The notes under the pieces: model-generated
What the model saw: the letters and a program-made list of their open reading frames with translations, nothing else
Databases searched by the model: none
Told to the model about the DNA's origin: nothing
Part shown: positions 13,816 through 24,120 of the stretch, piece after piece
Layout of the letters: every line of letters begins with the position of its first letter
How positions within the stretch are numbered: position 1 is the first letter of the stretch
Translations under genes and position numbers: made by a program
Assembly (NCBI GenBank): GCA_028456385.1
Contig: JALNQF010000124.1
Span: 62,001-126,000 of the forward strand
Reading direction: 5' to 3'
Length of the DNA stretch: 64,000 nt
From: Ophiosphaerella korrae
Lineage: Eukaryota; Ascomycota; Dothideomycetes; Pleosporales; Phaeosphaeriaceae

Positions 13816-14443
13816 CCTCTTGCTGAGTGAATCCAAAGAATGGCGTATCAAATGTTTTCAAGTCATGTGTGAGGAAGTTTCCGCCTCTTGCGTTGGTGGT
13901 TCCATTTTTCCCAGGGTTCGGATGAACAAAACGCTCCGAAGAGAGTCTTGTTGGTGGAATAATAGAAAATCCAGATCGGCAGCAGGCAAAAAGTTCTCAG
14001 AACTTGTTGGGCGTGCTTACGTTGCCTGGAAAGCGACATGGCATACCGACGATGGCTATAGGTTGGTGTTTGAGTTCAATATGGCTTTTTGTGTAGCCTG
14101 AAGTATAATCCTCCTTATATCCGTTGGTGTAAGCTTCCTCGTTTAAAACAGGCGTTGTAGCTGTGTGGTAGTCGTTTGCTGTGCTATTTCCCACATTGTC
14201 AGTGGATTGGCTGGCGGCGGTGCTGAAATGGTGGCCCGTTACACCGTTGTTAGTGGTAGACGTATCCAAACCTAAAGGTGTCGAGACGCTTCTGAAACTA
14301 TTGGTATCATGTATTGGATAGTTTCTTCCCAGAAATTCGCCTCGTTCTGACGTGGGAGTGAGGGTGTGGGGGGCATATCTAGGAAGTGCCTCACAACTTC
14401 CTGTTGAGACTCGATTGAAGAGTAAAAGTATCAAACCATCCAA

Positions 14444-15214
14444 CGGATATCTCTTTCAGTGCCGCTAGAGCTAGCAACAACAACAAAGAATGCGCGCAAG
14501 AGGTAAATGACGTCGAATACGCTCCAGTGAGAAGATTGTTTATGATGCACAAATGTGCATAGGATAGATTCAAGTACTCTGGGCATAGTTTGGATAATGG
14601 AATGGATGATACCAAATCAGGATGCGTTTTTTCTGTGTCGCCATTGCATGACTTATTTAGTTGTCGTTGCCCGCCGTACGGCATGCTCAACGAGCCGCTA
14701 TCCACGGATGGTTTTCTAATCAGCGCCAACATTTCGGTCAGACATCCTATGAACTTAGGGGAACTGGACCCTGCCCGCGCCGCCTTTCTGAGGCTTTAGC
14801 GGGATTTCCTGGGAATATTGAAATACAGAAGGAAAGTTTGAGGTGGTGTTGTAACATGAAGGGGCAAAAGGGATGCGAATGCCGAAACTGGCCCCACGGG
14901 ATGAGTTGAGTGTCAACTTAGCCCTGTACATTTCAGCCTCGTCCTCCCTTTCGACCTTCTTTGCACAATCATTCGATAACACATGCCAAAAGAACTATGT
15001 AGAGCGCGGGATTTCATTCCAAGCAGTTTAGATATCTTAACATCTACTGTGTTTTCATCATGAATCTTTTAAAGCATCGAAGCCTAGTGGACACCTGTGC
15101 AATCAATCTATGCAATAAATACATATTCGCTGAATTGACGTATCATTGCTAAGCCTTATATATTGAACAGAGTTACACTACCAGCCCTCTCTCTGTTAGG
15201 ACCCATTGCCCAAA
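14444..15214. promoter_or_regulatory. Divergent intergenic region between PKS relic and hydrolase
   Basis: This was probably a shared promoter region for the two diverging genes. A TATATA at 15157-15162 sits about 52 bp upstream of the hydrolase ATG. I looked for AflR-like TCG(N5)CGA sites by eye and found none convincing. Confidence 0.35.
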
Positions 15215-16048
15215 ATGAGATTCCTTTGTTTACCAGGCGCGTTTGGGAGTATCGAGGTCAGTGTGCACAGGCGGCCTATCGATGATTATAACGAATCCAG
15301 TCGTGGTGGTGACTAACAGCGTGTAGAAATTCAAAGTACAGCTTGCACCCTCATCAAAGAATTCGAGGCTGATAAGGATATATCGTTTCATTTCATACAA
15401 AAACCTTTCGAAGTCGCCCCTCCAATGAGATACGAGGATTTCTTCGGTGGACCTCCATACTACCGTTTCATCGTGCCATCAGACGCCAATGCCAATGCAA
15501 TCGACGTAATTGAGCGTATCCGCGACTTTCCTCAACTCGAAACGCTAGAGATGACGATGCGGGAACTTATGACATATGGTGTAGCTGAAACAAATGAGAG
15601 TGCCAAGCACGCTTTGGACTATCTATACGAGATTCTCAAGACGGAAGCAGTGGACGGCATCATAGGCTACTCCGAGGGTGCAACCATAACAGGGACACTA
15701 TTGTTACATGAACAATTAAGGGAAAAGAACAAGGGTCGAATACCCATGTTGAAATGTGCACTGTTCTTTGGTGGTTGGCCACCACTGACTCCCACGCTTG
15801 ACGGGATAGTACTTTCAGATCAGAGCGATTTCATGATCGACACTCCAACCTGCCAAATTATTGGATCGTTGGATCCATATCTCCATGGCAATATCGCTCT
15901 TTATAATATCTGCGATCCAGACACAGCTTTCATTTTTGACCGCGCGAAAGGCCATACGCTCCCGCAAGACAAGCATATGGTCAAAGAGCTTGGTGATACC
16001 GTTCGCTGCATGATTTGTGAGGCTAATGGTAGTATTTCTCCCCAATAA
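15215..16048 (+). CDS. FSH-type serine hydrolase (PKS-associated thioesterase-like)
   Basis: Alpha/beta-hydrolase of the fungal FSH1 family. Such enzymes often sit beside reducing PKSs and release or edit their products, which is the likely role here. The N-terminus MRFLCLPGAFGS is typical. The catalytic set is visible: nucleophile in GYSEGA, acidic residue in GSLDPY and histidine in AKGHTLPQD near the end. One intron separates a tiny first exon from the rest. The best donor (15257) and acceptor (15326, branch CTAAC) leave a one-base frame problem near 15345, where the family-like reading moves to another frame. Splicing instead from a GT at 15249 to the same acceptor keeps the whole ORF open, at the cost of a few non-consensus residues. 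So it is either a functional gene with an unusual donor or an early pseudogene. Length (about 250 aa) is normal. It is divergent from the PKS relic. Confidence 0.78.
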
Positions 16049-16689
16049 TATACATACCATTACCAAATTTGCTCCTGAGTCCTTAACGTCTCTCGACTAG
16101 CAAATAGCAAAAACTCTTTCCAATGTAGCTGACGCCGAGTATCGCCTTTTTGGATAAATTATCCAAGTTCACACCTTGGTGGTACCGCACTACAACTACA
16201 ACTACAGGCTTCAGCATATCTTGCAGAACTCTATTCCGACAACATATGAGGTCAAATAAGTGGATCCATCCAACCACGGCACATACCCAAGTCTTTGGTA
16301 ACATTCCTCGAAGTCTTCGCACATTCCGATCCCCTTTTTTTCAGCTGCCTTGGATGACAAGCGTTGATCTCCGCTGGAGCTAAATAGAGCCACCCTAGAT
16401 TCTTTCACGGACAGCGATACATCTTTGGCTCGGTTGGTCTCAGAATCTATGGGTCAGCACTAGATGCTTCATTATGACCTTGAATTTTGACGTGAAACCG
16501 TGCTGGCTAGCATGGCTGAGGTGGTTATCAGCATGGCTATCGTCAGCAAGAAGCACAACAAGAACACTCATGGTACTCAAATCCACATAGATATCAGTAG
16601 AAGCTGACCAAAAAAAAAAGAGAATATTTTCGTACCGTTCCCCAAAAGATCACGTTTTCCCGACCGTCTCTTGCCTCGCGTCAATATGT
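16049..16689. other. Spacer between hydrolase and ABC relic
   Basis: No coding region is recognised. It contains a short poly-A run near 16609-16620. Confidence 0.4.
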
Positions 16690-18123
16690 GCTGGAGCAAC
16701 GCTCCCACTCATGAACATCATCTTTAGTGAATATTCGATAGGAACTATCGTGAGCCTGCTAGTCGTTCTCCAGCGCGCCTGGTCAAATCCTTTACTGGGC
16801 TGGAGGAGTATGGACCTGATGGGGTATCCGGTGCACTAATGGCTGCTGTCAATGAACATTTGTGCGTCAAGTCAACTTGTATGGTGAATGTATCTCATGA
16901 TGTCGTAGATTATACATGTTATATTTGTTTGTTAGACGACTTGCTTTAGCGTATGTTGCCATTGTAGGTGAAGCCTAACATAACATTACTCGTCTACATG
17001 ATGTTGGTAGAAACTGCAGATTGGATTCCGCATGGCTAGTCTTCGCATTTCGGCATCTATCCGTTTACGTTACTTAGAACGACTCTTTCAAACAACCTAT
17101 CTCGATCCTGGACGCGCTTCCACCAGGACAGGCCACGGCAATTATCACTATCATAGCAAGCATCCTCCAGTTGGGTATATCCGAGCGGCTTCCATCCTTG
17201 ATATAAGCTGTATTCGTAATCCTGATCGCGACGATCATTGACTGTATCTACAGTTGGGCTTTGGCACTTGTTACCTCTAGTGGTCTAGTCGCAATAGTGC
17301 TATGATATTCAGTAATTACCCCAATAGTGGTTAGAAGGGCTGCCGAGATTCGGGAAGTAGAAAGACAATGTACAAGCGTGACGAGCGAGGCCCTGTCCAG
17401 TATTCGCGTGATCGTTGCATGTGACGCGGAAGACAAAATCGCAGCAAGGTATAATAAGCTGGTACAAGCGAGCAGATCCTTAAGCATGACGCTGTCGCCT
17501 ATATTAGCTTTGCAGCATTCCCCGGGTGAGTAGATGATGTTTATCATGCAGCTAATATTATATTTTAATTTACTCACAGTTTTCTTTACAATGTATGCGT
17601 AAATCAGTAATGTTTCATCCACAGCTCCTTCGACAAAAGCAGTAATTTTGCGCTTTGCTTTTGGTGGGCTATGGACCTCTATCTCGACTATAAATTTGGC
17701 AACATTGAAACACTGACGGTCGTTCTGCTCTCGGTCTTCACCGCTCTTGCTCACATATCATCGATATCTGTGCCGCCGACAGCAGCGTCCAATGCTATCA
17801 ATGCCGCATCAGTACTCTTCACTATTATCGATGCACCGACGCCTGATACCACTGGAGCCCAAGCTGGTGGCGCCACATTAGATGCTGATATCATCCTAGA
17901 GAACGTCAACTTTGTGTATACATCATGGCCGGACGCAAAGATTCTGACCAACTTCAGCCTTCGAATCCCTCGAGGTAAAACTACAGCAATAGTAGGGCCA
18001 AGCGGGTCAGGAAAGAGCGCGACTGTAGCACTAGTGCAGCGATCTTATCTCCGATACGATAAATCCGTGCCCCCACACGTTTCCGTGGTCAAGCTGCCGT
18101 GTTTGGTGAGTAAACATGGTTAG
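16690..18123 (+). pseudogene. ABCB (MDR-type) transporter relic, truncated after first Walker A
   Basis: Decayed N-terminal half of a multidrug ABC exporter, probably the former efflux pump of the neighbouring cluster. Pieces run in order: ASICAGATLPLMNIIFS-like TM1 from about 16680, a loop segment at about 16770-16850, TM segments with LRISASIRLRYLERLFQ at 17035, then PPGQATAIITII and LQLGISERL in a shifted frame. SSIRVIVACDAEDKIAARYN and SPILALQHSPG follow (to about 17525), then an intron-like gap. The last piece is LYLDYKFGNIETL leading to the NBD with VGPSGSGKS (Walker A) near 18000. In-frame stops include TAA at 17204-17206 and TGA at 17303-17305. Similarity ends about 25 residues after Walker A. 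The signature motif, Walker B and the whole second half are missing, so it is both mutated and truncated. Confidence 0.85.
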
Positions 18124-18646
18124 TCTATCCGCTTTCGACGACCAAAAAGCTTCGAGAGCCTGGCATATTACGCTGTATGCCATGGGCTTTTCGATATTGG
18201 GCGAGGTAAATTTTGCCTTGCTGTTAGTATGAAAGCAGCACTTTTCATATTTTTCCTATACTTATGGGGAGCCTACACGCTCGTCCATATTATATGTAGT
18301 CCCAGCTTTGTCTTATAAATAATTGTTTTACACATGTGCTCGACTATAAGGAATCTCGATAGCTTCGATGGTCTTTTTCAGTGTCATGATGCCACGCGAC
18401 CACGCCCAAATTGAAAAGACCCCTCACCCAAAATATTTGGTCCAAGTAAGATTTCGTATGCAAGGAGAACAAGGTAACTGTTTCCATACAAACAGCCTTC
18501 TCGTCAAGTCAAATTATGCCTAGAATTCTGAGGCGGAAACCAACCAATCAATTTCACTCCAGCTCTCCTCAGGACAAGAAATCACAACCATGAGAAAAAT
18601 GCGTCAGAACCCTCCCCCAAAAAGACCGAAGTCCCTCTCCCACCTT
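18124..18646. other. Spacer; end of cluster relic
   Basis: No gene is recognised. Local base composition changes from AT-leaning to GC-rich toward 18.7 kb, which fits the boundary between the decaying cluster and conserved genes. Confidence 0.4.
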
Positions 18647-19512
18647 TCACACCCTCCCCCTCTTCCTTCCCCTCTTCCCCTTCCCGCGCGTCGCAAACCT
18701 CGTGATCCCACAAATCTCACACGGCGCACCCTTCAACTCACACCTCGACTCGTGAAAGGCGCGAGTGCCATACAACTGCAGAGCCAGCGCCTCGACGTCG
18801 ACGCGCAGAACCCAGATGGAGTGGGGGTTGCCGCGGACGAGCGCGGCGCGCAGGGCGGGCGGGGTGATGTGGTATTGGCGGGCGACTTCGTCTAGGGTCT
18901 GTCGAAACATCAGAACAGACCAGGACATGAACGAAGACTGTAGAAAAGAAGAGGTGAGAAGGAAAGGGAGGGATGGCGCACCAGCGTCTGGCGATAAAAG
19001 CAGTCTTGGCAGCCAGCAAGCAGGCGCTTGAGCAACGGAAATGGATAGCAGTCGAGCAACGCAAAGCAATAGATGCACCTGCGCGGCGCATGCTGGAGCC
19101 ACAGCCGGCGATAGACGATGCGATTGAGTGCGGGGAAGACGGCGTCGTGGCCAAACTTATCCGCATGGGCAAACGGGAGGTTAAACGAGTTCGCCGCGCG
19201 CACCATGTGTGCGCAGTACGCTTCCACCAGCGCGGAGCAGCGGCGCGAGGTTAGTGAGAGGGCGAGAAAGGGGTGCAGAAGCTGCGTGTTGGTGAAGAGG
19301 TCGGCTGCCCAGCGGTGCATGTCGGGCGGGGTGGTGAGGTCTTCTTTTGCCTTGATGGCGGTGCGGGCCTGGGCGGGGAAGTCACGGGCGCTCTGGGCCT
19401 CTGTGAGGCCTGGGAGGCGCGAGCGGGGGTGGGTGAGGTAGGAGAGGATGTGGTTTGTGATTTCGACGGGGAGGGTGTCGAGGCCCGGCGGGGGTCTACA
19501 TGGGAGCGACAT
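18647..19512 (-). CDS. F-box protein with Cys-rich C-terminal region
   Basis: Probable substrate-adaptor of an SCF ubiquitin ligase. Two exons (19512-18982 and 18898-18647) with an 83-bp intron (GTGCGC...CGACAG) join in phase 0 to give 260 aa. Residues about 10-40 (LDTLPVEITNHILSYL) form an F-box-like start. The middle is helical. The second half has CIYC and CQDC pairs (about residues 150-170), and exon 2 brings a C-x2-C (CEIC) and a basic, Gly/Arg/Lys-rich tail. The paired cysteines suggest a zinc-binding module. Exon 2 reads from TLDEVARQYHITPPALRAAL without a break. A run of 16 T at 19531-19546 lies just upstream of the ATG. The F-box call is by motif only. Confidence 0.72.
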
Positions 19513-20200
19513 GGCGCAGAGTGACGGAGCTTTTTTTTTTTTTTTTCACGGGGGGGACGCGGGCATATGAGTAATGGACTGAAGGGGGACAGAGGCACGT
19601 TGGAGGGCGCTGCTCACGCCACGGCCTGCTGCTTGCCTCGTAGCATGCAGCATGCAGCAGTCGAGAAAGCGACCAGTCAGAGGAATCGCGGCAGAGCGGT
19701 GACATGGGCATGCCGAAGGGACATCGAAGCCCCTCTCGGTGCTTGCTTTTTTGTCGAGCGGGCGGTCCCGGGATGCAGCGCGTCCCCGCCATGCGTCGAT
19801 TATGCGGCGCCTGCAACGGTTGATTGATGCTGTTGCTGGCGACGACGAGGCGATGAGAGCGGGCGGCAGGGGGTGCCGCGCCAGTCCGGGCAGCCATGTG
19901 GGCTCAGGGCCATAGCCAGGAGGACAAGAGGGCGGGAGGGGACCCGGGCGGCATGAGTGTGGGAGATGGAGGGATGGAGGGCTGGTGGACGGGCAGCAGA
20001 TGGCGATGGGGCTGCCGTGCAGTGTGAGAGCACGTGACGCTGGCCAGGTGAGGTCGGCTGTATTGCGCGGCGCTATGCCGGATGCGGCCAAAGGGTTTGG
20101 CGTCGGACCACCTTTATCCTGTTGACACGGAGCGACTCGAGGAGGCCAGCGTCACGAGCGTCGCGAGCGTCACGCGTCACGAGAGTCAGTCAGACACACA
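19513..20200. promoter_or_regulatory. Divergent region between F-box gene and sirtuin
   Basis: GC-rich 690-bp region separating two divergent genes, and presumably both promoters. Contains a T16 run (19531-19546) next to the F-box start. Long open frames here are GC-composition artefacts. Confidence 0.4.
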
Positions 20201-21799
20201 ATGGCCGCCCACGCCTCCTCGGGACCGGTGGCGGTGCAGGAAGCCGTGCCGGCGCCGGACGTCAGGGACAGGGACAGGGACCGGGAGCGCGACGACGACG
20301 AGGGCGAGAGGGACGACGACGACGTGTGGGAGTCGGCGTCGCTGTACGAAGAGATCCTCGACGAGGCCGACGCCTTCGACTACGCCGCCCAGGCCGACGC
20401 GGCGACGGCGTGCACGGCAGAGGAGGCGCGGGCCCTGCGCCAGCGCCTGCACGAGGTCGGCGCCAGCCAGTTTGTGCTGGAGAACATCACCAGCGAGAGG
20501 ACGACGGCGCGCAGGCTGTGCACCGCCTTTGGCATCCGCATCCCCAAGTTCCTCGACGACGCCCCGGACGAGCACTTCTACCGGCTGCTGGGCCTGGCCA
20601 TCAACCGCGAGCTCAACAAGCGCCCGCGCCTGCCCCAGTACCGCACCATTGACGATGCCGCCCGCCTGCTGCAGGAGCGCACCAGCATCATGGTCATCAC
20701 CGGCGCGGGCATCTCCACCAGCCTCGGCATCCCCGACTTCCGCTCCAAGAACACGGGCTTCTACTCGCGCCTGCTGCAGATGGGCTACGAGGAGCCCGAG
20801 CAGGTCTTTGACATCCACAACTTCGACGAGGACCCGCGCACCTTCTACGCCCTGGCCGGCGACATCGTCCCGGACCTCGACCGGTGGACCCCGACCCACG
20901 AGTTCATCCGCCTGCTGCAGGACAAGGGCAAGCTGCTCACCAACTACACCCAGAACATCGACAACGTCGAGTCCAACGCCGGCATCCACAAGTCCAACCT
21001 CATCCAGTGCCACGGCTCCTGGGCCACCGCCACCTGCCGCAAGTGCAAGTACAACGTGCCGGGCTCGCACATCTTCGACTCGGTGCGCGCCCAGACGCCC
21101 GCCGAGTGCGCGCGCTGCCTCGAGGCCATCGCCGCCCACCAGCCCAGCCGCAAGCGCAAACGCGCGTCCAACGCCAACGGCGCCCGCAAGAAACGCTCCT
21201 CGGACGAAGACTCCGAGTCTGACGGCGCATACGACATCCCCCAGCCCGGCATCATGAAGCCCGACATCACCTTCTTCGGCGAAGCCCTGCCCAACAACTT
21301 CTTCGACCGCCTCAAGGACGAGGACAAAGATAAAGTCGACCTCGTCATCGTCATGGGCACAAGCATGAAGGTCGCCCCCGTCTCCGAGATCCCCAACTTC
21401 CTCCCCCGCAGCGTGCCGCAGATTTACATTTCGCGCGACGTACGTATCAATCTTCTTTGTCGTTACTCTGCTAGACTTTTGTTTTCAAGGGAGCGACCTT
21501 TTTTTCTTTTTTTCTTTTCTTTTCTTTTTTTTTGCTTGCTGATTTGTCTTTAGCCCATTCGTCATATCAACTTCGACATCAACCTCCTCGGCGACTGCGA
21601 CGTCATTGTCGCCGAGCTCGCCCGCCGCGCCGGCTGGGACTTGAAGCATAAAATGCTCCCCGCGCACCACGACAACGAGATTGAGCTTGTGAGTGAATCT
21701 GACCACGTATATGCTGTTAGGGCAAGGGACCAAGCGTCGCAGCCGATTAAGAGCGAGGTCAGGCATGAGGCGTTTGATGCAGTTGTCAAGGGCGAGTAG
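20201..21799 (+). CDS. NAD-dependent histone deacetylase, Sir2/SIRT1 type
   Basis: Class I sirtuin that removes acetyl groups from histone lysines using NAD+; expected role is gene silencing in the nucleus. Two exons (20201-21439, 21554-21799) with a 114-bp pyrimidine-rich intron give 494 aa. The acidic/Arg-rich N-terminus (about residues 22-42) is followed by a helical region as in SIRT1. The catalytic core has [15 protein letters not shown] (from residue 168), TQNIDNVE, the catalytic HGSW, two Cys pairs for zinc (CRKC, CARC), KPDITFFGE and MGTSMKV. Between the second Cys pair and KPDITFF lies a Lys/Arg/Ser/Asp-rich insertion of about 45 residues (KRKRA...DEDSESD) that looks like a nuclear-localisation and phosphorylation segment. 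All key residues are present. Exon 2 supplies the [10 protein letters not shown] end of the NAD fold. The upstream ATG at 20122 is in another frame. Confidence 0.93.
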
Positions 21800-23770
21800 T
21801 GTGGCTAAGGGAGAGTAGTGAGGGTGTGGAGCCATGGCGTATTTTAGAGGCTGGGTTTGTTTTGTGGGGCGGGAGTTTAGCGGGCGTTGGGGGTTATGTA
21901 TACATAGATTTCCCTTTTCAGTATGGGGGCGTGGATGGCGCGGCACGGCCCGGCCCGGTACGGCACGGCACGGCACGGCACGTGGTCGGTCGGGTTTACG
22001 AAATGAAGGCCTGGAGGGCGATTGGAGTTGGGCTGGTGTTCAGTGTGCAATGGAGAACATACACGTTTGCTTCTATCGTGAGCGGAATCGTGCGAGGAAT
22101 ATATCAAGTCCTTTTGTCTTTGGCCGATGATGAATTGCTGTGATGCTGATGGTTGCCGTGATGCTGCTACGTCCAAGTCTGGATACAGTGCTGTGGAAGG
22201 GTAGTGGTATTGGAACAGGAATACGATGCAGAATTACTATACTGTTGAGTGTGATTGCCAAACTTGGCTCCGGCCTCATTCAGTGCAGAGCATTGGTCTA
22301 TCCGCGCCCCACCCTCAGTGCGCGCCAAAAAGATAGGAATAGCCAACTATTTGCTATGACACCTCAAAGTTCGTCAGTACCAGGTATTGTGGCATACCGG
22401 GATGCACGCAGAAAGTAGGGAGTAGGTGCCGACCCACAATCTGTGAAACGAGTAGAATATATTTGAGTTGAGAGCCACATGAAAAGTTGGCATCCGTGCC
22501 TGCATGCTCTAATCCTATCTTTTCTCGGGAAGCCTCCTTACAGAGCTGCAAAGCTTACCTAATACCCCTCGATCACGTGCACATCTTACTACACTATAGT
22601 ATACCGCCGATTTCTACAACTATTCTACTTGGTTACGTCGAGACTACTGTCTTGCCTCTGTAGGAATCAGAAGTAGTCTCTTTCACGGGTGTCGCGCCAC
22701 GGTCTTATGGCCGGCTGATAGATGTTTCCTACGTATCGCTCGATGTACATGAGACGCTCAGCCACACTTTTACCATGCCTGAACAAAACTGTGCAACCAT
22801 CAAGCCGCCAATATCACACGATTCTTTTCCTAGAAGAAGGACTGCCAAATCTTCAAGAAACCGGCTCAGCTTCACCTGGCTACTGCTTATAATCGAACCG
22901 ATACAGTGACACTCAGAGTATTCCTGTTGCTGATACATCGATCAAATCTCCGTCTCATATATGAGGAGGTCCATACAATAGTGGAGGCTTTTATCATATT
23001 ACATTTTCCTACTTTTAGATCTGGACATCCATTTCGGATACAAGCCAGTAAGACGGAAATGGACCTTCTATTCCAAGGTTACCCACTGTTTTTAGCCAAT
23101 CGTAATCAGTCGAACTAGTAGACAAGGCACGCTCGCATGCAGAAGCCTCTAGGGCTTTAAGCATGCCCTTCGCAGCTTTCGAACGTTCCCAATTCACAAG
23201 GGACTTTGGGTCGAGATGGCATCAGGACAGGCAATATGGATTTACAGAGAATCTCACCAACAACGATTACATACTAGCAACGCAAGCTTCAATCAATGTG
23301 AGGAGCTGTCTGGTTTACAGGACATTTGAAAGCAATCCTAAAACCGGTCTTTCCAGCAACTTTGGTAAACACATATTTGGTCGTCATGGACATTTACAAA
23401 ACCAGCCATTAAAAGAGGACAAAGTACGAGCTACCACTGGCATTGATGGAAGAACGTCGTGTATTTCTGCACCAAGAACAACGCAGTGAAAGTGGCTGAA
23501 ATCCCTACCCTACGGGGATTACATAGAGGAGAGAAAGCGCGCAGTCGCCGTGGAGGCTGGACACTCCGCACGCACGGAAATCCACCTTAAACAAAAGGGC
23601 AACGTTCCAAGAGATATTTGTGCCAGAATGAGCCAAACCCACCCAGAAATGCGCCCAAAATGCCTCTGAACGGAGAACCAGCCGGCTCTTCCACGCAAAC
23701 GTTGTTATAGCCTATCACGTGAGCTAGTGTTAGAACGCAGCTCTACTCCACTGCGGCAAACAACCAAAAA
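21800..23770. other. Gene-poor spacer downstream of sirtuin
   Basis: No gene is recognised in this 2-kb stretch. It contains a short CGGCA satellite at 21941-21982 and otherwise only small unrelated ORFs. Confidence 0.45.
21941..21982. repeat. Short (CGGCA)n tandem repeat
   Basis: CGGCA/CGGCC units are repeated about eight times. The copies at 21961-21980 are perfect. It lies 3' of the sirtuin, outside coding sequence. Confidence 0.85.
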
Positions 23771-24120
23771 GGTTCGAATAATCAACAACGTTAATTACTG
23801 GAGTAGAACGGTGTAAGTCTGTGTAGAGAGCTCTAAATCTACCTGTAATGGTTAGCTTTATATATTATACTTGCTTTTAGACCTTCTAAGCTACTAATAT
23901 ATCTAATTATATCCTTTTAACAGTTCTATAGCATTTAGGATTATAATATTAATTTATTACATAAATATCTCTACTTTTCACTTTACTATGCTATTAATTT
24001 AGTAGCGTATATTATTTGGTTGGAAGTATTACTTATAACTTGTACTATATTATAATCTATACTATACGCATAGACGATTAGAGTAGCTTGATTACAGCCT
24101 TATACCCCCTCTCTGCCACC
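23770..24120. other. AT-rich tract flanking the NLR pseudogene
   Basis: About 350 bp strongly enriched in A+T and TpA steps (for example TATATATTATACTTG and TTATATATTAT runs). It is unlike the surrounding sequence and resembles a RIP-eroded repeat remnant. No transposon domain is recognised. Confidence 0.5.

Larger units (their letters stand above)
7888..14443 (-). pseudogene. Highly reducing polyketide synthase pseudogene (KS-AT-DH-ER-KR-ACP)
   Basis: Relic of an iterative type I PKS. Domain fragments lie in correct order on the minus strand but in different frames. KS (about 14060-12870) begins with QPIAIVGMPCRFPGN, has the active-site segment DTACSSSLVALH near 13450, and a degenerate His motif VEAHGTET. 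AT has GHSSGE near 12400. DH remnants are at about 11650-10770. ER spans about 10130-9150. KR has a TGGLGRS nucleotide-binding motif near 9000 and the AAYAATNTFLNG catalytic stretch near 8540. ACP has the phosphopantetheine motif LDSL near 8030, with the C-terminal helix region continuing past a stop to about 7888. I saw no methyltransferase motif. Breaks include in-frame TGA at 13997-13999, 13767-13769 and 8011-8013, many frameshifts, a 23-bp duplication in KS and a 26-bp triplication in ER. No protein can be made from it. The 5' limit is approximate; the first Met is unclear. Confidence 0.92.

Noticed and set aside
14444..15214. AflR-like TCG(N5)CGA sites in the PKS/hydrolase divergent promoter
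   Set aside because: No convincing match by eye. A pattern scan would settle it, but I cannot claim a site.
20186..21139. 317-codon minus-strand ORF opposite the sirtuin
   Set aside because: Val/Ala/Gly/Arg-rich shadow of a GC-rich coding strand; the plus strand carries unmistakable sirtuin motifs.
20082..21257. 391-codon Arg/Thr/Ser-rich plus-strand ORF overlapping the sirtuin
   Set aside because: Third-frame artefact of high GC; low complexity and no domain.
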